From Priapulus caudatus (lineage: Eukaryota > Priapulida > Priapulimorpha > Priapulimorphida > Priapulidae): DNA of 64,000 nucleotides. The stretch covers positions 473,479 to 537,478 of the forward strand of contig NW_014577144.1 in NCBI RefSeq assembly GCF_000485595.1, given 5' to 3'. Of the stretch, positions 24,421-37,280 are shown in pieces. Within the stretch, counting starts at the first letter, position 1. Every line of letters starts with the position of its first letter. The position numbers and the translations under genes are program-made. The notes beneath the pieces were generated by a model. It was not told where the DNA came from. It saw only the letters and a list, made by a program, of their open reading frames with translations, and made no database searches.

Positions 24421-26309
24421 CTGCTGAGTCAGTCCCCACTACTGTGCAATTTAAATCAATATTTCTATGACAGATAGTCTTCAATTGTTACATTAAATAA
24501 CCTATACCCTAACCCTAACAATGTGTCTCACTGCTGCTCTGTGTCTGGACTTTTTGTATTTTATTACATGTAATTTGTAAATATTTTAAGTTGACAAAAA
24601 CTTTAATATTAATTGTACCATCTTGGTTTTATTCATATTTGATACCAATAATAAAGAAATAATTGTATATATGTTAATCAATATTATTATCTTTTAGCCG
24701 TATAACTTATAATCAACGCGTTCGGTTTTCTAGACTTGCTGTCAGAGTGTTGCTACTTGCTGTCAGAGGGCACAGCCTCTGACAACAAGTAGGAGCCTTA
24801 CTTGCTGTCAGAGGCAAATTGCCAAATTCGATGCCTGTGATAAGGATGTTCGGCTGCTGTGAACCGCTGCCACTCATAGTATCAACATACAGTGTAAAAG
24901 AGTCAAGTGTACAAATTACTTAAATATTAAAATTATTGAAATAATCAAATAACCAACTAGGATCACATTCTTAACTGTTTTCTGCAAACTCAACTTGAAC
25001 CTATAGGCTTATAGTTAAAACATAGTAAATACACATAAAGTACCTTATTGTGATGTATCAGGACACTTACTTACAAGTGTCACTAGTTTTACAATTTAAG
25101 CATTATTAGAACATTTTCTGAATAACCTAATAGTTGTTGCACTAATACTTGCACAACATGCAGTTTTCACCCTTGAAAGAGTGAAATTGATTGTTTCACT
25201 TATAAGTATATTATATACATTATTATATAGTTTATATAAATATATCTAAATTGTCGATTCTGATAGAACCGAATTACATTTGTGGTTATACTGTATCGAC
25301 AGTGTTGTTAGCAACAAGATGCATACATGTGTATGGGGTGAAGTAGCAAGCCAATCGGCTCATTAATTAATAGTGATATATAGCCGCATAACGGGCAAGT
25401 AAACCTCACATCCAAGCATGATCGTTTATCGAAATTATGTAGCCGTTTTGGCTTGACATTAGTTCAGTGGCTGCATGTGTATGTCACGTGGTTGCCACAT
25501 TTTTATTATTACAGGATTACTTTAACTTCTACACATTTTGGTAAAATCTATGTCTAAACACTATATATATATACAGTTCACACAAATTCTCACTGGTCAC
25601 ACCATTGATTTTTGTCTTAGTTTAAATGGAAATTGCTGGGGCTGGGCAGGATCTTTCCTATTCCCTTGCTCATTTATAATTATAGTCCCTTGTTCGATCG
25701 CATGAGTGTGTTTGCAACCTGTCCAAACAGCACGAAAAAATTGCTAGTGTTTATTTTATTGGGTGAGTGGATGCCTGTGCTGAAATTTTTAACCATGTTT
25801 GGAGGTCGCCTAGCTATGACTCTAGGTGTTGGGACGTGCGTGATATATAGTCCTGTCATGTCAGTTTCTTCTGAATATGCAGTGTAGACTTACGATTAAC
25901 ATTGACAGTAAGTCTGCAATAGCAAAGTTTGTTTGCTGAGCTGTTGTGTTTCCATGCCAGTAGCGTCTCCTGTATCTAAATTAGCCTTACAAGCAAATTT
26001 ATGCTTGATTATTTATTAATCATTTACCTTCAGGAGCTCGTATGCAGGTTCATTCTGCAAGATCTTGGAACATACCTAAGCTGTGTAAGCTACCTAACAG
26101 TGGCATACTGGCTAATTATGTGACTATATCAGACTTAAAAGTTATATAATAGCCAAATGGATTACATTATATTTTTTTTCTAGTAGTCGATGTAGCATGT
26201 TTGATATGAAGGCACTTGTGTCAGCTTCTTCGGCACTCGCTTGTTCAACCTGGCCACATCGCTCATGATTTTATCTAGGGGGAGCACTGTGACTGTGTAA
26301 CGTGTGTGT

Positions 26310-26520
26310 ATGCAGCCTAGCAGCATACCTGTAACGTGGGTGTGCTTGTGTGTGGGGCAGCCTAGCAGCATACCTGTAACGTGTGTGGGGCAGCCTAGCA
26401 GCATACCTGTAACGTGTGTGGGGCAGCCTAGCAGCATACCTGTAACGTGTGTAACTTGCTCGTGTGTGGGCAGCCTAGCAGCATACCTGTAACGTGTGTA
26501 ACTTGCTCGTGTGTGGGCAG
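26310..26520 (+). repeat. 33-bp minisatellite upstream of EB exon 1A
   Basis: Five to six units of CAGCCTAGCAGCATACCTGT followed by AACGTGTGTGGGG run up to the ATG of exon 1A, some with a 14-base insertion (GTAACTTGCTCGTG). The last unit merges into the sequence just before the start codon, so it would be in the 5' UTR or core promoter of this exon. Confidence 0.85.
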
Positions 26521-26529
26521 CACAGCAGC

Positions 26530-26653
26530 ATGGCGGTCAACGTGTACAGCACTAGCACCATGGTGCAGACCAACCTCAGTCGCCAACAGATGCTCGTGTG
26601 GATCAACTCCACCCTCTGCCTACGACACAAGAAGGTCGAGGAGCTTTCATCAG
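26530..26653 (+). CDS. MAPRE: EB alternative first coding exon 1A
   Basis: This exon encodes [20 protein letters not shown], then [20 protein letters not shown], and ends with G before the donor gtcaga. It is open, starts with ATG and ends in phase 1, exactly like exon 1B. It differs from 1B at about half of the positions after the shared MAVNVYST and has one more residue. It could be a promoter-specific first exon or the remnant of a tandem gene duplicate. Confidence 0.8.
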
Positions 26654-27253
26654 GTCAGACTCGGCTTGCCATCGGGCTGCACTGCCGGAAGACCGCTCGT
26701 CAGTTCTCCCTTGGATGGCTTCTTGCTCGCAGTAAACCGATTGACCGCCCCACCGATCGCCCGCCACGTTGAGGCATCCAGGGGGTTGTGAATGCTGCAC
26801 TTGCAGCGTTTGCAATCACACGAATGTGGTGGAAATTCTCGGTAAACGTTCTGCAGCCCCCTCCCCCCCCCCATCACCACAGCTGAAATGCTGGCTCGGG
26901 TGACTGCGAACGAGAAATCATTTAAGGCTGGCATGACCACTAGGTGTACCGGTCCCCGTGTGCATTGGCAGGTGCAGACGACTTTGACCCTTGACCCACC
27001 GTCAGCGTCCACCGTACGAGTTCTCGGCCGCGTAAAACGAGCGAAACGTCGCGGCGGTGGGTCTGGATCCGAGACGTCATCTGTTTCAACGTTGCTGGTG
27101 TTGGCACTTGCTCGCTTCCTCTCACTAACCTAGCTACGTCTCGTTCCTGTCGTTGCAGGCGAAACCACTAATCCCCCGGTTCAGGGCTCTCCCGTAACGC
27201 GCACGCGACGCAAGCGACCGTCTCTCTAACAGAGCAGGTTTGGCGTACCGGTG

Positions 27254-27287
<34 letters not shown>

Positions 27288-30200
27288 ACACGATGGCCGT
27301 GAACGTGTACAGCACAAACGTGACGACGGACAACATCAGTCGGCACGAGATGCTCAACTGGATCAACGACTGCCTGCAGACGAATCTCGCCAAGATCGAA
27401 GAGCTGTGTAACGGTGGGTGGTCACGACGACGACGACGACGACGTCTCATCGGTTCCTCGCCTCGCGTCGCAGTGTTCTGACCTCGTCGTGAAGGGAAAC
27501 GGTTTAAGCGTGGTTTCAATGGGAATGGGATACATTACTGGTGATTAATCCTCACTACTGCTTTTCAGGGTGCCCATGCATGGGTAGTAAAATTTGCTTC
27601 GTGCAAAAGTATGTAGGTATGCGGCACAAAAATCGTATACAGTATATGTATAAGTCTTGCAGTTCTAAGAAATGGAACTGTATAGTTTTGAAAAACTCCT
27701 GCAAACCTGAAAAAAATTACCCTTGGGTGTGCGAACCATAGCTTTTTCAGAGACCTGACCGGGGTGGTATGTTTTTCGGTGGCGGTGTTGAAGTCTACTA
27801 GCTCTTAATATTCCTTTTGGCTTATGTTGGTGAAGGTGTTGGTGTGTTTAGCAATATTGCAAGTCGAATAATTCGTACATGTATGCTTATAGCCAGCCGC
27901 AATAATCGTGGCATGCTTTTAATGGCATATGCGCAAAAGTGGCAGCGTGCAGCGTGTTCTTTAATGTAGACTTTAACCCATAAAGGGTTTCAATCAATAA
28001 CATATATGATGAAATCAATAAATTCAAGGAAGCCACTGAGATCTGTGTGTGTTCGTACCTTCTGTGCATTCGGAATGTAAAGCACTTGACCTTTGCTGTG
28101 TGCTAGTCCTGCGTATGTAATCAGATAATGCTGTTGCTTACATTCAGGTGCCATATACTGCCAGTTCATGGACATGCTATTCCCAGGTAAGACGAGGCCG
28201 GCGTCTGTAGTTCTGATGCACTGTTTGTACAGCTAATCAGAGGCAGAGAGAGACAAATTGCTTGTGAATTGCGATCAGGGTTATCACTCCTGTTCAAACC
28301 CATAACTGCCAAATAATACGCCAACAATTTACAAACATAAAACTGTTCATTCCTGAAAATTTCAATAACCGGATAACCACGATAATTTAAAAACACAGTC
28401 ACTGTATGAGTCATTGAGGTGCCTTAAATAGCCTACATTTTATAACACCATAGTAGATTTTTTCAAAAAAGGTGTATAATTTATAGAGACTGCCCTGGCA
28501 GCAACCATGAGGATCCAAATTGCGCATGACATGTATTTTAGGCTTTTGACACATGCACATGGCATGTGCCACATCACACCCTGAGAATTTTTAGTCGAAG
28601 TTGCGCATTCCACCGAGGAGATTTTTGTACGCACTATTAACCACTTACACACTCCGTGCTAGAGATTATTGCTTTCAACTATCGTGTAATTACTTCTTAA
28701 AATAATTAGGTTAATTTTTTTTTGTTAGGACAGCTTCTTACGCCCGCGTAATGATTGCTTGGCTCCTTATATGGAGTGTAGTCGAAGTTGCGCATTCCAC
28801 CGAGGAGACTTTTGTACGCACTATTAACCACTTACACACTCTGTGCTAGAGATTATTGCTTTCAACTATTGTGTAATTACTTCTTAAAATAATTAGGTTA
28901 ATTAGTTTTGTTAGGACAGCCTTTTACGCCCGTGTAATGATTGCTTGGCTTCTTATATGGAGTGTACCGAGAAGTACGCTGTAGTGTAACGGCTCGTGCA
29001 TGATCCCGTGAAAGCTCTGTGATTGCCCAGGCTAACAATGTTGGCCGTTGTTCAACGCTGTAGCTGTACAGCTTTGTTCAGGCAGAAATAGAGTGTGTGC
29101 GTGATGTCGTGTGATGTAGGGGGTGGCAGTTTCACGTAGTTGCTATGGTCATAAATGTAAAAGCACCAGGAATATGAGTCGTATATTACTGGCCTTTTTC
29201 TTTTTTCGTAGGCTCAATTAATCTGAAGAAATGTAAATTTAATACAAAGTTGGAGCACGAATGCATAGCGAATTTCAAACTGCTACAAGCGTCCTTCAAG
29301 AAAATGACCATCGATAAGGTAAAACTGTGATTCATTTGCTTCTAATCTCTGTGTTAAGACTTGCTATAGACTTGCTCATACTAACCTGAGAAGCACTCAT
29401 AAAAAGAGTGTCATTTAGTCCAACCAAATGCACTTTGTATGACATTGGACTCCCACTCACACAGTTGTTCAAAATCTAGTGAACGTGGACCGACGAATGT
29501 GCTCCGTGTAACATAGACACACACATGCATGGTTCAAAATATGAACATAAAGATTAACGTACGTGAATCGGTAGATGTGCTATGTGTAACATTGGATGCA
29601 CAAGCACACTGTTGTTCAAAATATAGTGAGCGTTAAAATTAAATTACACGACTAGTCGAATGAGCTCTGTGTAACATTGGATGCACATGCATACGGTTGT
29701 TCAAAATATAGTGATCGTTCAAAATATAGTGAACGTGAAAATTAAGTTACGTGACTAGTCGAATGAGCTTTGTGTAACATTGGATGCACGTGCATGCGGT
29801 TGTTCAAAATATAGTGAACGTGAAAATCAAGTTACACGACTAGTCGAATGAGCTCTGTGTAACATTGGATGCACATGCATACGGTTGTTCAAAATATAGT
29901 GATCGTTCAAAATATAGTGAACGTGAAAATTAAGTTACGTGACTAGTCGAATGAGCTTTGTGTAACATTGGATGCACATGCATGCGGTTGTTCAAAATAA
30001 CGAATGAGCTTTGTGTAACATTGGATGCACGTGCATGCGGTTGTTCAAAATATAGTGAACGTGAAAATCAAGTTACGTGACTAGTCGAATGAGCTCGGTG
30101 TAATATTATACGTACATGCACACGTTTTTAGCTCACCTTGACATCGTCAAGATGAGCTATTGCCATGGGTCGTCGTCCGTCGTACGTCCGTCCTTTCGTC

Positions 30201-33200
30201 AACATTTGGCTACGGTCAACGATAACTCAGGAACCGTTTGACCCACATGTTTGAAATTGGGTATAGTTGTTACTGCTATGGGAGAGGTTTGAACGTCATA
30301 TTTTGGAGCACGCCAGTCGACGTACTTTCGAGCCAAGGCAATTTTTTGGCAAAAATGGAAATTGCCATTAGTCAGTTCAGGTTCAACGGATTTTGCTCAT
30401 TTTTGGTATGTGAATGAATAAGGGCTGGCCCCAAAACGTTTTACAGGGGTTTTGATATTTAAAAAAAAAATTATGCAAATTAGGTAGGTTTTGGCAATTA
30501 TATAGCACATTATATAGACACGCAGATAACAATCTGTGGTGTCACACTTGTCTGGTTCGTTTTACAAGATTTCATTGACAATATCTTTAATGCAAAATTG
30601 GTATTTCCTCTCCACCCTGCCGATAAAACGTCTATATTAGAGTAAAGTTTTACAAAACATGTCGGAACGCAGCATAACCTATTTATTTCGAACGCTATCA
30701 CTAAGTAACATCAAAGCGGGTATAGCGCCATCTACCGTCACAAATTGCGATTCATTTTGGTTTATAAATTGTTATTGCGATATACAGATGTCAACCGTGT
30801 GCTACCGCCTAGAAAAACTCATACGAAGTAAACACTTCCATGCAACCACTCCATGCAACACTTCCATGTACAATGCACACTTCCATGCACTTCCATGCAC
30901 ACTTCCATGCAACCAATTAACCTTTGACAAAAGTTGTGTTATGGGCAGGGAAACACCATTGTCACGTGGTATAGCAGCTACGTGGAATAAGCGTATCCTC
31001 TCAATCTTACACGTTACACATCGTGAGCTCCACTTTAAAGTGTGTACTGCGAGAATTTTCTAGTGTTTTCCCCACTTTCATGATACCTACCGTTATTGCT
31101 TGAGTAACAGCAATTGTCTAGAGTAACGATAAAATGTCTTAGAACCTTCGTATTCACCAAATTCAATGAAATCATGCACGATTACAAGTTTGTGTTCAGT
31201 TTCTGTTTACCGTTGCCATCTCTCGAATTTTTTTTCGTGGTAGCGTGAGACATCTATCACGGTGCAGCAATGCATACCACGCACCGTAGAAATCAGGTCA
31301 GAGTGTAAACACAGCCGCTCATACTAGCGTAAACAGCAGTGTAGTACTAATGCCACGTAAAGTCTGTTATTAGAGAAGCTTGTGGATTGCCAGTCAGATA
31401 GTAACAAGGGGAATGACAATGACAGAAAGTGCTCTGAATTATTGACATAAAAACTCAATAATATTTATTAAACAGAATTGCACGCCCTTTTGTTTTAATT
31501 ATGTTCGCTTGTTTGAGACGCCATTTGTAATTTTTGAGAGTCACTACTCGGAAAAATTTATTGCTGGTATGATGTGGTCAAATCAATTTTTCTATGCTAT
31601 AACTGCATAAAATCTTGGTGTTTTGAATGTTGGTATAATCAGTGATATTTCCACTGTCAGATGAGACTATATTCTGCTATATTTCGTTTTTCTGAGCCAA
31701 AAAACTCGCGGTACACACTTTAAGGCGGTGCCTAAATCTGAATATTATAAAAACGTTAAATGGCGATCATTTAGGTGTAACGCCATCACTCGCCCACAAC
31801 TCAGACTTTCACATCTCAAACATTTATTTTCACATAAAAAATTACACATATAATTATCAAGAGTATATAATAGGAGTTATGGGATAATACTCCCATATAT
31901 ACTCTTCGTTTCTATAATGTACGTCGATGGTTGCTCAATTAAAACTGACTTCTTCTCACTAACTCATTTGTGTCCTTTTTTGTGGTGAGCTACAGTGTCA
32001 TTGACACTTTCATTTCTAAATATGATGAAGGAGAAAGTCGAAATACGTGAACCAGCAAATTTACTCCAGCCTGCTCTTTCAGATCATCCCAGTAGAGAGG
32101 CTCGTCAAGGGACGGTTTCAGGACAACTTTGAATTTGTGCAGTGGTTCAAAAAGCTGTTCGACGCGAACTACGACGGACACGAGTACGATGCGGTGAACG
32201 CGCGCGCCACAGGGGGCAGCACCGGAGGCTCGATGGAGCAGCTGCGGCGACCTGCGCCGACGCGCACGGCGCCGCCGCCTCGCCCCGTCGGCAAGGCTGG
32301 TGAGTACTGCAGCCGTCACGGCCGAAACACTCGGTGAGGTGCGGTGCGTTGCACGTATTTTCTCAAATTTATTTTCGGGGAAAGTATTTCACTCGAAGGT
32401 GGGTCACGCAAACGCCGCTCGTTTTTTCTTTCTTGTTTCGAAGGCCCTCATTCGTTTCTGTTTGTGTACTAGTTGTAATGTAAATGCTTTGCAATGTAGT
32501 GCCAGGACTTTGGTGTGGTGACATAAGGATACAGAATTTTGTCGATTAATATCGATTGAGTAATGTTACTTTTGTTTTGGCTGAGCGATCGCGACCGGAC
32601 GAATCTAATAAAAGAAACGTGTGTAGAAGTCTAGGAAGTTATCAAACTTTTTTTTAGTCTTGTGCGGTCCAAAGGTGACCGGGCTCGTGGTTCTAGGCTG
32701 GTCACCCGCTGCAGATGCTCATGTGTTTCGCTTTTGCAGCTCCGCGAACAAACGCGACGCCGAAGCAGCGTCCCGGTGCCCGGCCACCAGGTGGCGTGGC
32801 GAACAACGCACAGCTTGAAGAGGTTACAAATCAAGTAAGTCGTGGTGTCGTGAGCGCTGGGCATGGGTCTTGGTGAGGTCGCCACCTGTGGTCCTTTTCC
32901 TATAGAGATCCATTACAATTGACCTATCCGTCTTAACATGAAAACCACATCCCAATTGGGGACCCCCTCTAAAATGCCCTGTACGAGCTCATACCATGTT
33001 GTTCACGCATAACCAAGTAGCGTTTTCAGAAAGCCCTACTGCTAATGTGATCGGTCCAGCTGGATAGGTCAACTCCGTTGTGCTGTCGTTTGTCACCGTT
33101 GTCGTGCGCTCGCTCGCCTCTGCTTCCGTTCTCGCCGTGCCTGTGTTCGTTGCCTCTCACCTCACACGGATTGCAGGTGCAGCGGCCAATGAGGAGGCTG

Positions 33201-33346
33201 CGTTCCGCACCTTCCCTCGTGCAGAAGCCTACCGACACAGCAGAGGTACACGAAGTCTTGTTCTACCTGTTCTGCCTACTGTGTGTTCGTGTGTGTGTGT
33301 GTGTGTGTGTGCGTGTGTGTACGTGCATGTGTGTACGTGTTTGTGC

Positions 33347-33377
<31 letters not shown>

Positions 33378-36316
33378 TGCGTGCGTGGATGTGTGCGTGC
33401 GTGTGTGTGTGTGAGCGTGCGTGGGTGTGTGTGCGTGTGCACGTGGGTGCGTGTGTGTGTTTGTGTGTGCACATGGGTGCGTGCGTGTGTGTGTGTGTGG
33501 GTGCGTACGTGTGTGTACGTGTTTGTGCGTGGGTGTGTGTGAACGTGGGTGTGTGTGTACGTGTGTGTGTGTGCGTGCGTGCGTGTGTGTGCGTGCGTGG
33601 GTGTGTGCGCGTGTGCACGTGGGTGCGTTCGTGCGTGGGTTTGTGTGTACGTGTGCATGCGTGTGTGTGGGTGCGTGTGTACGTGTGTGTATTTGTGCGT
33701 GCGTGCGTGCGTGGCATTCAAGCATCCTTCAAGTTTGTCCCTCTCCAAGAAATTCTTCCTGGGTCTGCGCAACCAACCATTGCTGAGTGAGCAAGCCGGT
33801 TATTATAAATACAAGGCTATGTGGTAAGAAGCCAAGAAGACACACCCGTTCGTTATCTTACTCTAGTACTCGTTTATTTGTGCGCGTGTGGCCATTATTT
33901 TCGAATAAACACATTTAAATTTCTACTCGTTTCTCACATTGTCAATGATTGCAACAGAGTTGCCAGCTTCCTTTGTTAGCTGTCTCTAAAGGAAAGGGAA
34001 TATGAAGAACAGAGGCTAACAACCCATATAACAGTAAAAAGCTTTGCTGGACAAAGCATGTTACAGAAAACAAAGCAATGCAGTTGTGGAGGCCCTACTT
34101 CTGCAAATTAATTTTAAAATTTAAATAAAGATAATGGCAAATAAATAAATAAGTAGTAGCTAGAAGAAGCTTTATTATATTGAGAAATTAGTGAAGTTTG
34201 ATCTGCTAGATAAATATTTTCTCTTAGAGTTAGTATTTATAATTATTTATGGTAATATATAATGAATAGTATTGGTAGGATAACTAATTACATACATATT
34301 TAAAATTGTGGCTTTCAGTTAAATAATTCATTTTTTTAAATCGATGGAAACCACATTTTTAGCTCATCTGACATAGTCAGAGGCAGCTTGTAGAATCGCA
34401 TGAGCATGCGTCCGGCCGTCCGTCTGTCAACAGTTGGGCACCAATCTTAATCGCTCGATGTACGGTCACGATATTCAGGACGTGGGGGGGTAATCTGAAA
34501 ACGAGTTGGAATGTCGAAGCTGGGGGTCAAAGGTCAAGAGGTGTAAAAGAAGGGGGAACATTCCCTCCTTAACTTAAGGTATAGGGAGGAAATGCAGAAT
34601 TGCGGCACAAATCTAAACGGCTCGACCTAGGCTCGTGATAGTCGGTGTATAGCATCATGGTAGGAAAAGCCATCACTGTGCCGAAATTGGAGGTCACAGG
34701 TCAAAGGTCAATGGGGCACAGGGCAGATTCTATACATTTTCTGAGGTGACTTTTTTTTTTAGCGGTGACCTACCATTTTTATGGCTTTATTGAAAGGACC
34801 CATGAAATGTACTTTCCGCTGACATGCGAAGAGTAAGTGTCGGATAACCTTTTGATCCTCAAGAGGAGGGTTAAACATGGATTTGTTAGTAGAATCTATA
34901 CATGCCTGGACGTATGAGGCTACAATGTCACATTGAAATTTCAAAAGCTAAATTTGGTTGAAGAAGGTTTATGCTCCTTAAATTGTATTTCTATGGCATT
35001 CTGTACTGTCAGTGTGTTACATGTAACTTATGCCACTGCCAGTAGCCACTGCCAGTGCATGTGGTGGTGATAGTACAGTGTCGTTTTTGCCTGTGTTAAT
35101 TAGTTACAGGTGGCAGCTCTATTTCAGCCTGTAGGCTTGCGTAGGTAAATGGATGAGTGCTTACCTATTCTGTTTTGCAAATAGTTGTTGCTACTACGTA
35201 CGATGGGAGCTTCCATCTTTAATCTTAAGACACTTAAACGTACGCGTCATCCCGTGGCAACTTTCATAACGATCCCAACGAACATTCCTTCGAGAAGGTT
35301 CCTGATACCATCCCTGTGCCGTCCACTGTTTCGGCGCATATGTGAACACATTTGGGACTAACAGGGTTTACTAGAATCCCACCACTCCACCACAGAGTCA
35401 CCGCACTAGACGTGAGATGAGCGCTGTCGCTCCGCGGCACTTGTTGGTAATAGCGTTTCCTGCAAATATTGCATGATCGGTAAAACTAATGAACTCGCCC
35501 TTCTTGCCTTGCTAGTTATCAGAACTGAAGCTGTCTGTGGAAGGCTTGGAGAAGGAGAGAGACTTCTATTTTGGGAAACTGCGGGACATTGAGGTGTTGT
35601 GCCAGGAGGTCGAGGCCGATAACTTGCCTGTCATCAAGAGCATAATGGAGATACTTTATGCCACCGAGGTATTGTTGGCATTCGGGGAGAAAATTATTGT
35701 AAAAGTTTCCCGTAGTATGTTTTTAGGAGGAATCGAGTTGTTTCGTGGGGGGGTGGGGGAATTATCACGAAGGTTTATGGTAAAGTGTTTTTATGAGAAG
35801 GTTTATGGTAAAGTGTCTTTATGAGAATCGAGGTTTTTGGTGGGGAGGAAATTATCACAAAGGTTTCCGGCAAACTGTTTTTAGTCGACTAGTACTAAAA
35901 AGTGTGCTAACCATCGAGCTACGAAAATCGTTCTACGATCGTAATCATCCTCGTAATTGTGTTTTTGCACTAACGCTAAGCCAGGCTTAAGTGTTTGGTC
36001 TCTGGGTAGGATTATGTGAGTCGATAGATGGACAACGTTTATACAACCCGGCATCGTGAATGCGCACTACTGGTCGGCACATCACCGCTTGCGCGTGTGT
36101 CATTAGACGTTAGAGTGCGTTGATATGTGTAGTAACTGCACAGCATTGCAAATGTATGTGTGTTGTTATAGTGCGCTAATATGTGTAGTAACTGCACAAC
36201 ATTGCAAATGCGCATGAAAACGCCTCGACGTTTCTCTGCAGGAGGGGTTCGCACCACCAGAAGAGGGAGAGGAGGGATATGAGATGCCACCAGAGGGCGA
36301 GCCCGAGGAGTTCTAG
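26530..36316 (+). CDS. MAPRE: EB1-family microtubule plus-end tracking protein (MAPRE)
   Basis: EB proteins bind growing microtubule ends and recruit other tip proteins. Exons are 26530-26653 (1A) or 27293-27413 (1B), then 28148-28186, 29212-29318, 32083-32299, 32740-32834, 33177-33245, 35516-35668 and 36242-36316 (TAG). Both first exons end in phase 1, and all later phases agree. Products have 292 (1A) or 291 (1B) residues, against 268 for human EB1. The calponin-homology domain covers about residues 1-125 ([37 protein letters not shown]). A basic Pro/Arg-rich linker and the EB-homology coiled coil ([20 protein letters not shown]) follow. The acidic tail ends in EEF, the family's CAP-Gly-binding end. 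Exon 33177-33245 adds 23 basic residues absent from human EB1 and is a candidate cassette exon. I cannot assign it to MAPRE1, 2 or 3. Confidence 0.96.
27293..27413 (+). CDS. MAPRE: EB alternative first coding exon 1B
   Basis: This exon encodes [20 protein letters not shown], then [20 protein letters not shown], and is closer to the vertebrate EB1 start than 1A. It is preceded by a (CAG)n run at 27257-27283. A possible acceptor (tcgttgcag, about 27158) suggests a spliced 5' UTR. Confidence 0.9.
28594..28968. repeat. 187-bp tandem duplication in EB intron 2
   Basis: The stretch starting GTCGAAGTTGCGCATTCC at 28594 is repeated from 28781 with only a few differences, ending ATATGGAGTGTA each time. 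It is a simple recent tandem duplication. Confidence 0.9.
29400..30126. repeat. Minisatellite with about 85-115 bp units in EB intron 3
   Basis: The recurring blocks are TGTGTAACATTGGATGCAC, GTTGTTCAAAATATAGTGA and ACTAGTCGAATGAGCT. About six units follow one another, some with an extra internal 'gatcgttcaaaatatagtg' step or a deletion (30000). Confidence 0.85.
30127..30480. mobile_element. Element with TTTTTAGCTCA end and terminal hairpin
   Basis: It begins TTTTTAGCTCACCTTGAC. The end folds: AGCTCAcCTTGAC (30130-30142) pairs with GTCAAGaTGAGCT (30146-30158). It continues with CGTCCGTCGTACGTCCGTCC and text about 300 bases long. The same kind of end is seen at 34356 and, inverted, at 50102. 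The right boundary is not clear. Confidence 0.55.
30835..32082 (+). other. Rest of EB intron 3
   Basis: It contains short irregular repeats of CACTTCCATGCA (30836-30915) and otherwise unique AT-rich sequence. It ends in the acceptor ctgctctttcag before the exon at 32083. Confidence 0.5.
33285..33716. repeat. (GT/GC)n imperfect microsatellite in EB intron 6
   Basis: About 430 bases of GTGTGCGTGCGTG-type sequence start 40 bases after the exon ending at 33245. The long open frames on both strands come from its two-base periodicity and are not genes. Confidence 0.97.
34356..34888 (+). mobile_element. Dispersed element, plus-strand copy (pair of 49412-50102)
   Basis: It starts TTTTTAGCTCATCTGAC with a small hairpin (TCTGAC 34367-34372 with GTCAGA 34376-34381). 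Blocks such as GTCGAAGCTGGGGGTCA, CCTCCTTAACTTAAGGTATA, GTCAAAGGTCAATGGGGCAC and CCTCAAGAGGAGGGTTAAAC recur in reverse order and complement at 49412-50102. No coding capacity is seen. It lies in EB intron 6. Confidence 0.75.
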
Positions 36317-37020
36317 AATGCGTCGCTGCACCCGGCCTCCTCACGTAGATCGCCGCCCGATACACATCCGATCGTAATCTGCATTTCTCTGCTGCGCTAG
36401 CCCGTCTACGATCGCGCTTCACTCGTCTGCCACACGTTTCTCTCTCTCATCTTCGCGCGCAGCGTTTAAACCCCGGTTTGCCACTGCCTTGTGATGCGCG
36501 CGTGTTGTCGTAGCGACGGCGGAACCCACGAATGCAAATCCTCGGTCGCGTGTGTCGCTTCGTGCCGTGTCGCAATCTCTGCTGCTTCGTGGCACCTGCT
36601 GGTTGTGTGTGCGTGCTGTGAGCTGTGTGTGTGCGTGCGTGCGTGTGTGTGTGTGTGTGTGCGTGTCATCTGTGAGTGCATACACGTGTGGTGTGTGTCT
36701 ATTTGCGTGTGTGTGAGATATGAAGATCTATCAAATGAATTGAATGCTGGCCCCGTTGTAACACCTGCGAGCGTTGGACACCATAGGTTGCTTCGTAACG
36801 AAATCCTATTTGATCGCGTTCGTTAGATGTAATTGATCGGCTGTTACTTTACCCTTTTTCGTGAGGTGGAGTTTTGAATCTTGTTTTCCCCTGAATCGCC
36901 ACCGCGTCAATGAATTCATTGTTTGTTTGTCTGATTATCTGTACAAACTCATGAGTTTACCTTACTTTCCCCTTAATTCTGTTAAGTCACTTGCTTGTTT
37001 GTATTATGTTCGTAAATAAT

Positions 37021-37280
37021 GCATGCCATGTGGCGTAACATGCCATGATGTGACGAGACATGCCATGATGTGACGAGACACGCCATGATGTGAAGTGACA
37101 CGCCATGATGTGAAGTGACACGCCATGATGTGAAGTGACACGCCATGATGTGAAGTGACACGCCATGACGTGAAGTGACACGCCATGATGTGACGAGACA
37201 CGCCATGATGTGAAGTGACACGCCATGATGTGAAGTGACACACCATGATGTGAAGTGACACGCCATGATGTGACCCGATG
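37021..37280. repeat. 20-bp minisatellite downstream of the EB gene
   Basis: About 13 copies of ACGCCATGATGTGAAGTGAC are present, with some units reading GTGACGAGACA. Minus-strand open frames through it are shadows of the repeat. Confidence 0.95.

Larger units (their letters stand above)
22316..26529. other. Head-to-head interval between PSMB2 and the EB gene
   Basis: No gene is recognised in these 4.2 kb. It holds two MITEs (23458-23707, 24254-24420) and a TTAGGG-type tract (about 23878-23907). A direct duplication of about 43 bases is centred on ACAAAATATACACACAAG (23836-23878 and 24076-24118). Three copies of ACTTGCTGTCAGAG with an inverted partner lie at 24732-24811, and a minisatellite is next to the EB gene. 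Both promoters must lie here, but I see no clear core elements. Confidence 0.5.

Noticed and set aside
26447-27012. Open frames of 81-120 codons around the EB first exons
   Set aside because: They are out of frame with the EB exons and have no recognisable features. They reflect the high GC of the region.
33078-33790. Overlapping 90-236 codon frames rich in Cys/Val or His/Thr
   Set aside because: They are translations of a GT/CA microsatellite. The only exon in the region is 33177-33245.
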